From: Rhinopithecus roxellana
Taxonomy: Eukaryota > Chordata > Mammalia > Primates > Cercopithecidae
Direction: 5' to 3'
DNA: 64,000 nucleotides
Assembly (NCBI RefSeq): GCF_007565055.1
Contig: NC_044550.1
Coordinates: 87,172,033 to 87,236,032 of the forward strand
The notes under the pieces are model-generated. The model had not been told where the DNA came from, searched no databases, and worked only from the letters and a program-made list of their open reading frames with translations. Positions 1 through 12,100 of this stretch are shown here, piece after piece (the stretch's first letter is position 1; the number at the start of each line of letters is the position of its first letter). The position numbers and the translations under genes are program-made.

Positions 1-1259
1 ATTTTACAGAGGAGTGAAGAGGGAGAAAGAAAATTGTCTCTGTGTCTAATTATGTTTCTCTCTTCAGCTGCACTATAATAAAATTAACCCTTTTATTTTT
101 TCATGTTTTTTTCTTCTCTTTAGGAAAGGCATATTTTCAAATAAAGGAGGATATTTGGTTAAGTAATTGGATAAGCCATCCCTGTTAACGCTACATAATT
201 GTTTGTTTATTTGTTTTAATACTTGAGGCTTAACACCTTTTAAAAAATATTAATTTGACAGCTTTGAAAAATGTCCTTGGCCTTACTGTTTGCTAAGAAG
301 CTGCATTTCCTGGTATTTAGTGGAGACTCTGTTAGGTACACTTGAAAGTGGCCCTTTGCTTGGCCCCATGCCGTGCTCAGTCTTGCTCGCTCTTGCGCTC
401 TCTCTCTGTGTCTCTCTCTCTCTCCTCTCCCCGCCCCCCCCACAAGGCCCCCTTTTCCTTCTGAGGCTCAAGGCTTCAGGCCAGGTGCCACTGTCTTTTA
501 GTCACTGGAGACCAGCCTTCCATCACTTGTCCTGTTTCCTGGTCTCTTTCCCTACTCAATGTCACCCACAAATCCCAACACATGCCAGGTTTGTAATTGC
601 TGAGCTGTACAGGGGATCTGGGTAGGGTGGGAGTGAAGGTTTAATCAAAATAAACATTGGGAACATTACAGTGGTTCACAGGAACTCAAGTGATAAACAC
701 TTCGATTAGTTGCTGATCCATGTGAAAATGTACACTGAAGTAAAAATGCCTGTTTCAGCCCCTCCTGATGTGATGAGTGTCCTTGACTCAGACAACACAT
801 CAGCTTGCAGTAACCCAGTTACTTACCCAAATTAGCTCAAGAACAGGACTTGTTGCAGGACCATTACCTGCTTCCAGGATATCTGAACAAGCAGGCTTCG
901 GGGAGAGCAGGGACCCAGGTACAGGTCTTAGGACCTCAGCAGTCAGTGTGGGGACCTGCACTCTGCTCAAAGTCCTGAGGCCTGAGTGCTGGGAGAGGAG
1001 GTGGTTCTCCTGCCCAGTGACCATGCCTCACCCAGCTGCCTGTGGCCTGAACATGTGGGGCTGTGTTGCCCTGGGCTGTGAGATTAGACATGTGGGTCCA
1101 CTGGTCACTGTCCACTATGCTTCCCGAGCGTTGATTTTCCACCTCCCCCGTTACTTTATTCTGGGGCAGGCCGTGATCAGCAGAGATCTTTTTATTTTCT
1201 GAGATATGACTTTCTAGAAAAATCATGTTCTTATCTTTATTCCCATTAAGAATTTAGCT

Positions 1260-1545
1260 GGCCAGGCCAAATGGTGGCTCACACCTGTAATTCCAGCACT
1301 TTGGGAGGCTGACACGGGCAGATGGCTTGATCCCAGGAGTTTGAGACCAGCCTGGGAAACATAATGAGACCCTGTCTCCACAAAAAATACAAAAATTAGC
1401 TGGGTGTGGTGGTGTATACCTGTAGTCCCAGCTACTTGGGAGACTGAGGTGGGAGGATCCCCTGAGCCTAGGAGGTGGAGGCTGCAGTGAGGCAAGATTG
1501 CATCACTGTACTCCAGCCTGGGCAACAGAGTGAGACCCTGTCTTT
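1260..1545 (+). mobile_element. Alu SINE, older type
   Basis: It contains ggtggctcacacctgtaatt, the ctttgggaggctg box, ctccagcctgggcaacagag and a degenerate tail. Both monomers are present. Several consensus CpGs are lost, which suggests an AluJ or AluS age. Confidence 0.9.
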
Positions 1546-1607
1546 TATTTAGCAAAAGGTCTCTTATGGCCATTTACATTCAACAGTTCACAAACATTCT
1601 TTTGTTC

Positions 1608-1895
1608 TTTTTTTTCTGAGGAGTTTCACTCTTGTTGCCTATGCTGGAGCCCAGTGGTGCGATCTCAGCTCACTGCAACCTCCACCTCTTGGTTCCAGCT
1701 ATTCTCATGCCTCAGCCTCCCAGGTAGCTGGGATTACAGGCATGCATCACCACACCTGTCTGATTTTGTATTTTCAGTAGAGACGGGGTTTCACCATGTT
1801 GGTCAGGCTGGTCTCAAACTCCTGACCTCAGGTGGTCCACCCGTCAAGGCCTCCCAAAGTGCTGGGATTATAGGTGTGCATCACCGCACCAAGCC
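1608..1895 (-). mobile_element. Alu SINE
   Basis: This is a reverse-complement Alu: gagacggggtttcaccatgt, cctcccaaagtgctgggatt, and an interrupted poly-T head. It is oriented head-to-head with the Alu just upstream, so the pair could fold as an inverted repeat in the pre-mRNA. Confidence 0.9.
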
Positions 1896-3035
1896 CATGT
1901 TCTTCATCACTCATTTCAAGGTTCTCTACTAGATGATTTAAGAAAAGGCACTGATAAACTAATATTGAGTTAGTGTTACATGTCAGACACAAAGTGATTT
2001 TACAGGGATAAGCTAATTTTTATTTTCTAGCAAATCTTTGGGTTGGACACTGCTACTATCTCCATTTTCAGAGAAGAAAATTAAGACTTGAAAGTTTAAC
2101 TTTGGAAAGATAAAAGCAAATTGAATTGTTGTAAGTATAAAACACATCAGAACAAGTGGTGGGAAACACATTAGACAAGTAGATAGCGGGACAGATCATG
2201 GCCTGAATGCCATGCTGAAGATTTTGGAGTTACTTATTATGTTGGTAACAAAGACACACTGGGGTTTCTGAATCCTGGAGGTGATATCTCAACTGTTCTC
2301 AGGAAAACTTTCTCTGGCAATGCTATGTGGAATAGGAGAGACTGAGAGTAACTAAAGAGGCCTTTGATGCAACGCCAAGTGTAGCTGGAGAAGGACTTGG
2401 ACCAGGGTGGCGGCCGTGGGTGGGGAATGGAACAGAGAATGGTATGATTTTCTTTTAGGCTTTCCTTTTACGTCCCTTCTCTGGACATTGTTTTTAAACA
2501 CTGTAGCTTTTTAAACATTCTGCCACAGAGTGCTGTCGATTTGGAGTTGCCTCCAATTTTAGCAGCTAAAAATTAAACAGAACAACAAAAAAGTTAAATT
2601 TTGAAAAATTGCAGTTGTCCATCAGTTATCATTTATCACGAGGAAATAAAATGACTAAACTCCTAGGAGTCATGTGTTTAACCTGGAACCATTAGAATTC
2701 TCTATAGTTCTAAGCCTTATTGTGCCACTAATAACTATCTTATCCAGCTGTGATGCCATAGAGTCTTTTAATTCCTTTTATGGAAGTAAAAAATAACATA
2801 ATTTCAAAAAAAGGCAACAATGATGATTTTTCTTATGTCTAATCTGAATGAAATATCTAAGGAAGAAATGCATTGGTGTGATGTACATAAGGAGAGAGGT
2901 GAGATGAGAAGAAAGGGAATGCCTCCTCGGTTTCTGTGACATGTTTTTACATTCTGTAAGCATTTTCTGTGTCAACAGATTAGTTAGCTAAAGATTTGTG
3001 AATTATCCTGATAAATAATGGTCATTCTCCTCTTT

Positions 3036-3041
3036 CAGCAG
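3036..3041 (+). promoter_or_regulatory. NAGNAG tandem splice acceptor
   Basis: The pyrimidine-rich tract ctcctctttcag is followed directly by a second CAG before ATTTCT. Use of the first or second AG would differ by one in-frame glutamine codon in the DCLK2 linker. The motif is directly visible; use of both sites is inferred. Confidence 0.6.
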
Positions 3042-3114
3042 ATTTCTGCTCACGGCAGATCTTCTTCCAATGTAAACGGTGGACCTGAACTTGACCGTTG
3101 CATGAGCCCTGAAG
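3042..3114 (+). CDS. DCLK2: DCLK2 exon: Ser/Gly-rich linker before the kinase domain
   Basis: This 73-nt exon encodes 24 codons plus one base (starting ISAHGRSSSNVNGG, ending MSPE), in the low-complexity linker between the doublecortin repeats and the kinase. Its donor is gaag|gtagtt. The acceptor is a tandem NAGNAG (cagcag at 3036-3041): the second AG gives a start at 3042, and the first AG would start at 3039 and add one glutamine in frame. Phase 0 at the start and phase 1 at the end match the next exon. The serine-rich composition suggests a flexible, phosphorylatable segment (inference). Confidence 0.85.
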
Positions 3115-6100
3115 GTAGTTCTCAATCTGATCATTACTTTGGTAAAGGAAATTATGCACGTGAACTTGGTGCTCACCTAAAACTCACTTGTGCTAAATTA
3201 CAATCTTCCTAAAGAGGGACATGATCACATCACCTGTCAGCCCCTTTGGTCTTAGTAAGAGGTGGGGATGGGGGTCACTTCAAGATAAAGAAAAATCTCA
3301 TTGTCATTAACTAGGCTATTGAAGCTTCAAATTTTAGACTTGGGCTTCTTTTATTTTTGTGGTGATCTGCTCACAACTTCTAAATGTATTTCCTTTCAAT
3401 TAGATAACAAAACTCAATTTTCTTGATTTGGTATCTTCTGTGTGCTGGACACTGGGACATGTAGTGGGAAGTGGGCTGATCTTAACTCTCCCCCCGACAT
3501 ATCTTTTTGAGAAAGCTTTGAGCCAGGAATTAGCCTTAACAAGACATCTATCTTATCTGGGCTCTTAAGAGTTTTCTCTACTAGAAAATCTTGAAGAGAA
3601 ATCTTGAACATTTTGAAGATTAAATTCCCACCACCATCCTCTTCTCCTTTCTTTGTTATTTTTTTCTTTTTCTGTCGTCTTGTGTCCCCTGCCGCTTTCT
3701 TGAACATCGACAAAAAACGTTGGATAAGTTTTAGTGAAATACCCTTTTTACATAAGGCTCATCACTTATTTCACCTGATGTTTCAGGGATTTGTTAGGTT
3801 TATTGATTGTAGGTTTCTGATTTCAACCAACAAAGTCAAAAGGAAACTGATGATTCGGGTGTTCTATTCAGGAAATGTGCCCAGATATTTTATTTAGTTT
3901 CACCATAGAATTAGAAATAAATGCATCGCAGTTTACTATTTTACAAATATGTAGGAATCAGTATAAAATGCTGATGTTTTCTTTAGAGTTTGCATTTATC
4001 CTTTTTGCAGGTGTAAATGGAAACAGATGCTCTGAGTCATCAACTCTCCTTGAGAAATACAAAATTGGAAAGGTCATTGGTGATGGCAATTTTGCAGTGG
4101 TCAAAGAGTGTATAGACAGGTGAGTGGACAGTGAGGACAATTCTTTGTTCATCTGCAGATACAGTTTTCCTTGGAGTTTATTCTTAATTTTAAAAAGGCC
4201 CTTCTGGAAAGTCTCTCTCTCCTTTTCCCTGAGTCTGCCCTTGGGACCAGCCATTTCTTTCCTTTTTTTTTCAAAAAAAAAAAAAAAAGGCAGGGTCTCA
4301 CTCTGTCACCCAGGCTAGAGTTCAGTGGCACCATCATAGCTCACTGCAGCCTCAATCTCCAGGGTGCCATGATTCTCCCACCTCAGCCTCCCGCTAATTT
4401 TTAAATTTTTAATAGAGACAGGGTCTTGCTTTGTTGCCAGGCTGGTCCTAGGCTCCTTGCTTCAAACAATCCTCCTGTCTTGGCCTACGGAAGTGCTGGA
4501 ATTACAGGCGTGAGTGACGGTGCCCAGCCAGGATCGGCCATTTTGCATGCCTACAGGAAGAATATAATATGTATATACATAGAGTACAAAACTGTTTTAT
4601 GTGCATTTGGGCTGAGATATGTATATAAGGGTCTCATCATGAGCCAGAGAGGAATGACAAGAATAAGTTGTTTTTAAGAACATCTCCTATATTTACCTGT
4701 GTCAAGCGTTGTTCTCAGTCTGTACTTGTATTAAATCACTTAATTCCCACAGTAATCCTCCCTCTCAGTTAATACTTGATGGAATATTCCAGTAGTTCAG
4801 GATATATGACCTCTGACTCTGTTTAAGATCACAATCAGGCCAGGCCTGGTGGACTGGCTCACACCTGTAATCCCAGCACTTTGGGAGGCTGAGGTGTGTG
4901 GATTCCATGAGGCCAGGAGTTCAAGACCAGCCTGGCCACCATGTTGAAACCCCATCTCTACAAAACAAAAACAAAAACAAAAAACAGGTTGGGTGGCACA
5001 TGCCTGAAGTCCTAGCTACTTGGGGAGGCTGAGGCACAAGAATCACTTGAAGCTGGGAGGCGGAGGTTGCAGTGAGCCGAGATCGTGCCATTGCACTTCA
5101 GCCTGGGCAACAGACCAAGACTCGGTCTCAAAAAAAAGGAAAAAAAAAATCACAATCAGCCTACTTTTGCCTATTCCAGATCGTGCCATTGCACTTCAGC
5201 CTGGGCAACAGACCAAGACTCGGTCTCAAAAAAAAGGAAAAAAAAAATCACAATCAGCCTACTTTTGCCTATTCCAGATTTTTTGTAAACAATATTCAAA
5301 CCAGAAAAGAGTCAGATTAGAGTCTTGGTTCAGATTAGAGTCTTGGTGTTTATAGGCTGCTATCCTTCCCATTCTAAGTGATAATTTTTATCATTTCTGG
5401 AGATTTTTCCAGAAAGTTTTGGTAACTATGGTGTTTCCGTTTTGTTACATCTCCAGTGAAGCTTTACTGCTCCTTACATTGGTACACAAGGTAATGCCTT
5501 GTTCTCTGAGTCCTTTTACCTAGCTCTAATACACAGGCGGCCACCTAAGTAACAAAGTAAAACATCTGAAGTATGACTTTTAAAGACTGGTCAGAAACCT
5601 GAGGCAGGATTTAGTTTTTGTTATAGGGAGAACAGTTTAAGGACAAGTGACTCTTCCAAGCCAGGCCTCATCAGTGTGTACTATGACCACCTGGCAAATC
5701 CAGCTATGCTTGAGAGAATGAGTGTATTCTACAAGTACCGTGGTGTTCTTTATTGAATGGTTTTTCTAACTAAAAGACATTTTTGGCAAGTTCAAATTAA
5801 ACTCTTTTAAAAGTGATTAAAAATTAAATAATAACTGGGCACAGTGGCTCACACCTGTAATCCCAGCACTTTGGGAGGCCGAGGCGGGCGAATCACCTGA
5901 GGTCAGTAGTTCAAGACCAGCCCGGCCAACATGGTGAAACGTATCTCAACTAAAAATACAAAAATTAGCCCAGTGGTGGTAGCAGGTGCTTGTAATCGCA
6001 GCTACTCTGGAGGCTGAGGCAGGGAGAATCACTTGAACCTGGGAGGTGGAGGATACAGTGAGCTGAGATTGCGCCATTGCACTCCAGCCTGGCTGACAGA

Positions 6101-9100
6101 GTGAGACTCTGTCTCAAATAAATAAATAAATAATAACATCAAGATTCTTTTATCCTTGTGAATGATCTTTCTAGTGCCAGGAAAGAGCATTTAAAGGTGT
6201 GACTAACAAGGTACCAGATCAGATCCTAGCTGAAGGTTTGGCTGAGAAATAATGAAAGTCAGGGGACTTTTCACTTTTGAATTATGGACTAATGTCGTTA
6301 ATGGACTAATATAAAAATATATTGATAATAAAATTTTTCATTAATTTCATTTTTTTAAACTTTATTCTGTCTCCTAAGAGAACTATTTTGAGATTTACAT
6401 GTAGAAAAATATTTCTTGCCTCTCCCTTATGTAACAGAATTGAAATACTTTAAATATGAGTTACTTAATATTATAGTTAATATTCATGAAAGAATATTCA
6501 ATTAACATACAGTTTGGCTTTGTTTTTGTTTTTAATTTTGGGAGTACCTTTGTTCCCTGACTCCACTAGATATTTTCTTTTTTTTTTTTTTTTTTTTGAG
6601 GCGGAGTCTCGCTCAGTCGCCCGGACTGGAGTGCAGTGGCCAGATCTCAGCTCACTGCAAGAAGCTCCGCCTCCCGGGTTTACACCATTCTCCTGCCTCA
6701 GCCTCCTGAGTAGCTGGGACTACAGGCGCCCGCCACCTCGCCCGGCTAGTTTTTGTATTTTTAGTAGAGACGGGGTTTCACCGTGTTAGCCAGGATGGTC
6801 TCGATCTCCTGACCTCGTGATCCGCCCGTCTCGGCCTCCCAAAGTGCTGGGATTACAGGCTTGAGCCACCGCGCCCGGCCGATATTTTCTTTAATGCACA
6901 GAGGAAGAGCCAAGTTTTTCCTTCCTGGGTTTGTGCTATAGAAGAAAACAGGAATGGGCCAGGTGTGGTGACTCACACCTGTAATCCTAGCACTTTGGGA
7001 GGCTGAGATGGGAGGATCAGTTGAGCCCAGGAGTTCAGGAACAACCTGGGCAACATAATGAGACCTCGTCTCTACAAAAAACAAACAAAACAAATTTAAA
7101 GTATAAAAAAGAAAGAAAACAGGAATGATGGTATCTGATTTATGTCTTTAAATGGTCTTCCTCTGATTATTCCATAGGTCCACTGGAAAGGAGTTTGCCC
7201 TAAAGATTATAGACAAAGCCAAATGTTGTGGAAAGGTATAGTATGCATAACTCTTTTGTAAAAGAAACTGGAGTACCTTGGTAAGGTGTTTACTGTGATG
7301 AAGGAATTTAAGTGGGGACTTGACTCTCACAGCAGGAGTAGACACCAGTAATAGTGGGAAAACCAGTCAAGCTGTTTTATTCCTGCTATTTTTCAGAAAC
7401 TTTAATCCTGAAACAGGAAATTGATTTGATCTTGGTCCTACCTAGAAAACATAGATTCTTTCCTCTGGGAGATACCTATTTTAACACCCAACAACACTGA
7501 AAAGGTGTGTTAGGAACTGTGAGGGACCTGGGACTTTACTGGCAAGCTAACAAAGCCTTCCAGCTTCATATAGGCCAGCAGAACACAAGATTTCTGAATC
7601 AGAGACAAAGGAATTTGTTACTCGTGGCACAGCAGGTAGCATGAGCTTCATGCTTGTATTGGTTCCCCTTAACTCCCAAGTCCCATGGCAGTGAGGCAGA
7701 GGGGCCCAGTTGGATGATTTACACACAGTGGGTTTATGTCATGGGGAACTCTGAGCTTAGGAAACCCTCAATCTTAGGAGGAGGTGCTAGCAATCCTGCC
7801 CAATCTTTGCTTCAGAGGAGACTATTATTTTCATTATCCTGGTCAGGAAACAAATCTGCCATTTGCCTGTAAGAGAGACTCATCTCTGTGTTCCAGGGGT
7901 GTTTGCTGGACAAACATCCTTGGAAAGATATTTGGAATAGAAGCTGATGCATGATGAGCAGAGATGCTGTGAAGAATCCTCTCCTCAATAAGATAAACTT
8001 TTTTCTTCTGTCCCACTCTCTATCTGGGATTGGGAAAAGATCAACCAATAAAATGCTGCTACAGTTACTGATACTTTAACTATGTTTGAAAAAATAAATG
8101 TTCTATAGCAGCGATGACAAAGACCTTTTTAGATGCCATTGTGGTAGCATATCAAGAGAACAAGCCGTAGAGCTGCATCATTCAACACCAGAGCTACCAG
8201 TCATATGCAGCTGTAACGCACTTCAGTGTAGCCAGTCTGGATTGAGATAGGCTGCTGAGTGTAAAATACACACCAGATTTTGAAGACTTAGTACTAAAAA
8301 AAGAATGTGAAATACCTCATTAATATCTTTGTGTATGATCACATGTTGAAATGAAAATATTTAGATACATTAAGTTATAATTTTAAAAATCTTGCTTTTT
8401 AATGTGGTTCTTGGTTAGAGTTATGTATATGGATCATGGTGTATATTTATGCTGGACACTGCTGCTCTAAAGCCAAATTCTATAAAGTATATTCCTGGCT
8501 CTGCCTCTTCTTGGAAAATTTATTTAATCCCTCTATTTCTTCCTTTAAAATGTGGTTATTATCGACACCTAGAACCTAAGATTATTGTGAAAATTGGTTG
8601 AATTAAGCCGTGGAAAACGGAGAAGTGCTAGTATATAATAAGAATTCAACACATGTTAACTGCTAACATTATTAATATGCCAGAGGAGTTTAGAATTTAT
8701 AATTAGCAGGATTTGATCTGATAATTGTCATTTTATAGTTATGAACTCCTAAACTAGTCTTCATTGGACTTCTACAAAATAGTGTATTTTTAACAGGAAA
8801 TGTAAAACATTCTGCTCAAATGTTTTAGAAAAATCTTCTCAGAACTCCAGAATGGAAAATCCAGGAGGCAAATTTGTCATTTCCTTTTTTTTTTTTTAAA
8901 CTATACTGTGATAATTACTAAAGCATAGACTGTGCAAAATGCCCCTTTTCCTTTGAATAAGTGAGGTTTTCTTTCCCTTAATTTTCTTTAAATAATTTGA
9001 TGGACTTTCACTTATTCTTCTAGCAATATAACTATTATTTTTCACTGTAATAGCCTTTTCTCCATATGTGTAAGTGTTCTGCTTTCCATGTGGTGGTGTG

Positions 9101-12100
9101 TGATTTAAGCACAATGTATCATAGTTTGGTGAGCCAGGTTCTATAGAACTATATTAAAATTTTTTTCAAAACAGTAAAAAAAAAAAAAAAAAGTGCTATA
9201 GTAAGGACATGGGTTACCTGATTAAAATTTAAACAGCTGTTTCTATGGTTGAAAAAAAAAAGGCGTTTGTAAGCAGAAAATTTAGTCTGGTACACTACGT
9301 GCTGAGGCAAATGGATAAGTCAGTTCTAACATTTGGATCTTATTTTTTCTAGTCTCTGAATGTCATTCTGTTTTTATAATGCATGATCAAATACTTTTTC
9401 CACTTTTACATTTTGCTTATCTAAACAACTATTTCCACATTAAGACTGTATAAAATTATAATTTTAAAACTCGATTAGTTACAAATAAGTTGATTTTTCC
9501 CATTAGATTTTATTTTTAGAAAAAAATTATATAGAGAATTTTTGTTAATTTGAGGGGGTAGTATTCAGTCACTGTTTTGGAGTATTGGCCACCTGCTGTA
9601 TACAGAAAATTAATAATGCTGAAAATAATATCTGCTATTTGTTAAAATGTATTATTTATCCAGGCTTGGATATATAGGAACTTTGCACATTACCTTTAAT
9701 GACTTGAAAAACAGATGCGCCAGTGTTACAGATAAGGAAACAGACTCAGATTAAATAGGTTTCAAAAGGCCACACAGAGACAGAGCTGTGAGTGGAATTT
9801 TGGGCTGTTTGGTTACACAGCCTGTACATTGGCTGATCTGTGTTCTCTCTCTAAGTTCAATGTATTCATTTCTTCAGGTAATATGAACTTGGGAAACATT
9901 CTTTCTTTCTCTTGCCTTCTGTTTGTTCATTCTTAATATGCACTGGCATTGTTAGATTAATGTATTCACCTAAATTTTGGTGCATATTCTGTCTGCAAGA
10001 CACTGTGCTAAGAATAGGGTGTTATGTATATTAATACCAGTTCTGCAAAGAATGTTGGATTTCAGGGGAAGCACGTGGGAGAGAAGTAGGTGACCAGTGA
10101 AGACGCTACAGAGGAAGAAGCATTTGGGCTGGAGCAGGAACAGTGGGTAGGGAGGGTTTCAGTAGGCAGCAGTCAAAGAGCGGCCTACCAGGTGGTCAGA
10201 ACAGTCTGAGCAAAGGCCCAGAGGACAGAAAGCATGTTGGGCCCTTCTAAGTAAAAGATTATTACAAGAGCTGTGTTGGGGCCAGATTTATAGAGGCTTT
10301 TGAGAAGGCTAGGGTATTTATAAATTTAAGAATTCTTCCAGTTCTAATATTCTCTTTCATGCTGAATAAATATTTATTGAATTCTCACAGTGTACAATTT
10401 CTGTTCTGGTGCTTAGAAGTGATCCTTCTTTGTCTTCCTACTGTATACATTTTTGCATCCATCATCTACATGGGCCTGGGCAGGACATAAATCCAGAAGT
10501 ATATTTGGAAGTATTTGTTTCCTCAGGCTGTGGGAATAAATTACCACAAACTTAGTGGCTTAAAACAACCAAAAATTATTTTCTCACAGTTCAGGAGGCT
10601 GAAAGTCAGAAATCCATACTTCCTTTGGGGGTTTTGGGGAGAATCTGTTCCTTGCCTCTGAGCATCCCATGACTAGCAGTATTCTTGGGTTGTGGTCACA
10701 GCCCACCAGTCTCTCCCTCCATCTTCACGCTGCCTTCTCCTCTGTCTGTGTGAAACTTCCTTGTGCTTCTCTAAGAATATCTGTGGTGGCATTTACCCCT
10801 CTCCCTCTGACAATCCAGGGTTATCTCTCCATTGCAGAACCCTTCATCACATCTGCAGAACCCTTTTCCCAAGTAAGGTAATATTTCCAAGTTGCAGCAA
10901 TTAGGACTTGATGTATTTGGGTATCATCATTCAGTCTGTTATGTATGTTTACCACAGAAATCCCATGTGGTGATTTGTACATTTTCTCTCTCTCACCACT
11001 TTCTCCTCAGCAGTGTGCTCTGAGCAACACAGATGCCAGCTATGAAGCCATGTGGGCAGTGCAGTGCGTGATGTGTCTACTCTTTCACATGAACACTTTG
11101 GTACCTGCTGTTTGTTAGTAACTGTGCTAGTTGCTGGAGAGTGAGGTAACCAAAACCTCCACAAGCTCTCAGTTCCGGAGGGTTAGAGACCAGCACACAA
11201 ATGGTTGAAAGATGGTGGGATGAGAGCTGTGATACGGGGCTGTGAGAACAGGACTACCTGACCCAGCTGTGAGTGAGCAGGGGAGGTGACTTAGAGGAGG
11301 GGCCTTCTGATTTGGTCCTGAGAAGTACATAGGAGTTTGCCAAGAAGTAGATGAAGAAAGTTCCAGATAAAACTATGACCGGAATGGTGGCTCATGCCTA
11401 TAATCCCAGCACTTTGGGAGGCTGAGGTGGGAGGATTCCTTGAGCCCAGGAGTTCGAGACCAGCCCTGGCAACATAGCGAGACCCCATTTCTACAAAAAA
11501 TAATTAACTGGGTGCACACCTGTGGTCCCAGCTACTCAGGAGGCTGAGGCGGGAGGATTGCTTGAGCTTGGGAGGTTGAGGTTGCAGTGAGCTGGGATCA
11601 TACCACTGCATTCCAGCTTGGGCGACAGAATGAGTCTCTGTCTCAAATAAAAGAAAACTACCTGTGTAAATGCCTAGAAGTCGAGGTAAGGGATTGGCAA
11701 GAGGAACAGAGAGAACTGAATGAATGAATGGTTGGATTCAGAGGCCACCAAGGAGGTAACTGGGCAGATATTGGTGACTGTGGGTATATTATCCACCCAC
11801 AAGGAGGAGGAGGAAAGAAGGAATCAGGGTGCATTTCCTGTTTCTGCTTGGGACAGCAGTTTTGTTCAATGAGATGGAGAACACAGAGGAAAGGACTGCT
11901 TTATGGGCTGGGGTGGGTTGAGACAAGATGATTAGTCTAGTTTGAGAGAGTTACTTTGTCTCCTGTTATACCCCCCATCCCTCTCTCTTTGTATGTTAAA
12001 AATCACCGTGTCCAAAGATAAGGCAGTGTCCTTTGCCAAGTTAGCAGTTTTCGTCATTTACTCTCATACAGAACTGTGGAACACTGCCATGAGATGATTC

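Larger units (their letters stand above)
1..3035. other. DCLK2 intron (3' part) upstream of first exon seen
   Basis: No coding exon is recognisable. The interval holds a CT-rich low-complexity patch at about 385-445, one plus-strand Alu (about 1260-1545) and one minus-strand Alu (about 1608-1895). The remainder looks like ordinary intron. Open frames at 290-625 and 777-1202 resemble no family I know and lack splice context. Confidence 0.6.

Noticed and set aside
290..625. 111-codon frame through a CT-rich patch
   Set aside because: It owes its length to a low-complexity Leu/Ser tract.
777..1202. 141-codon plus-strand open frame
   Set aside because: It resembles no known family, has no splice signals in place, and lies within a DCLK2 intron.
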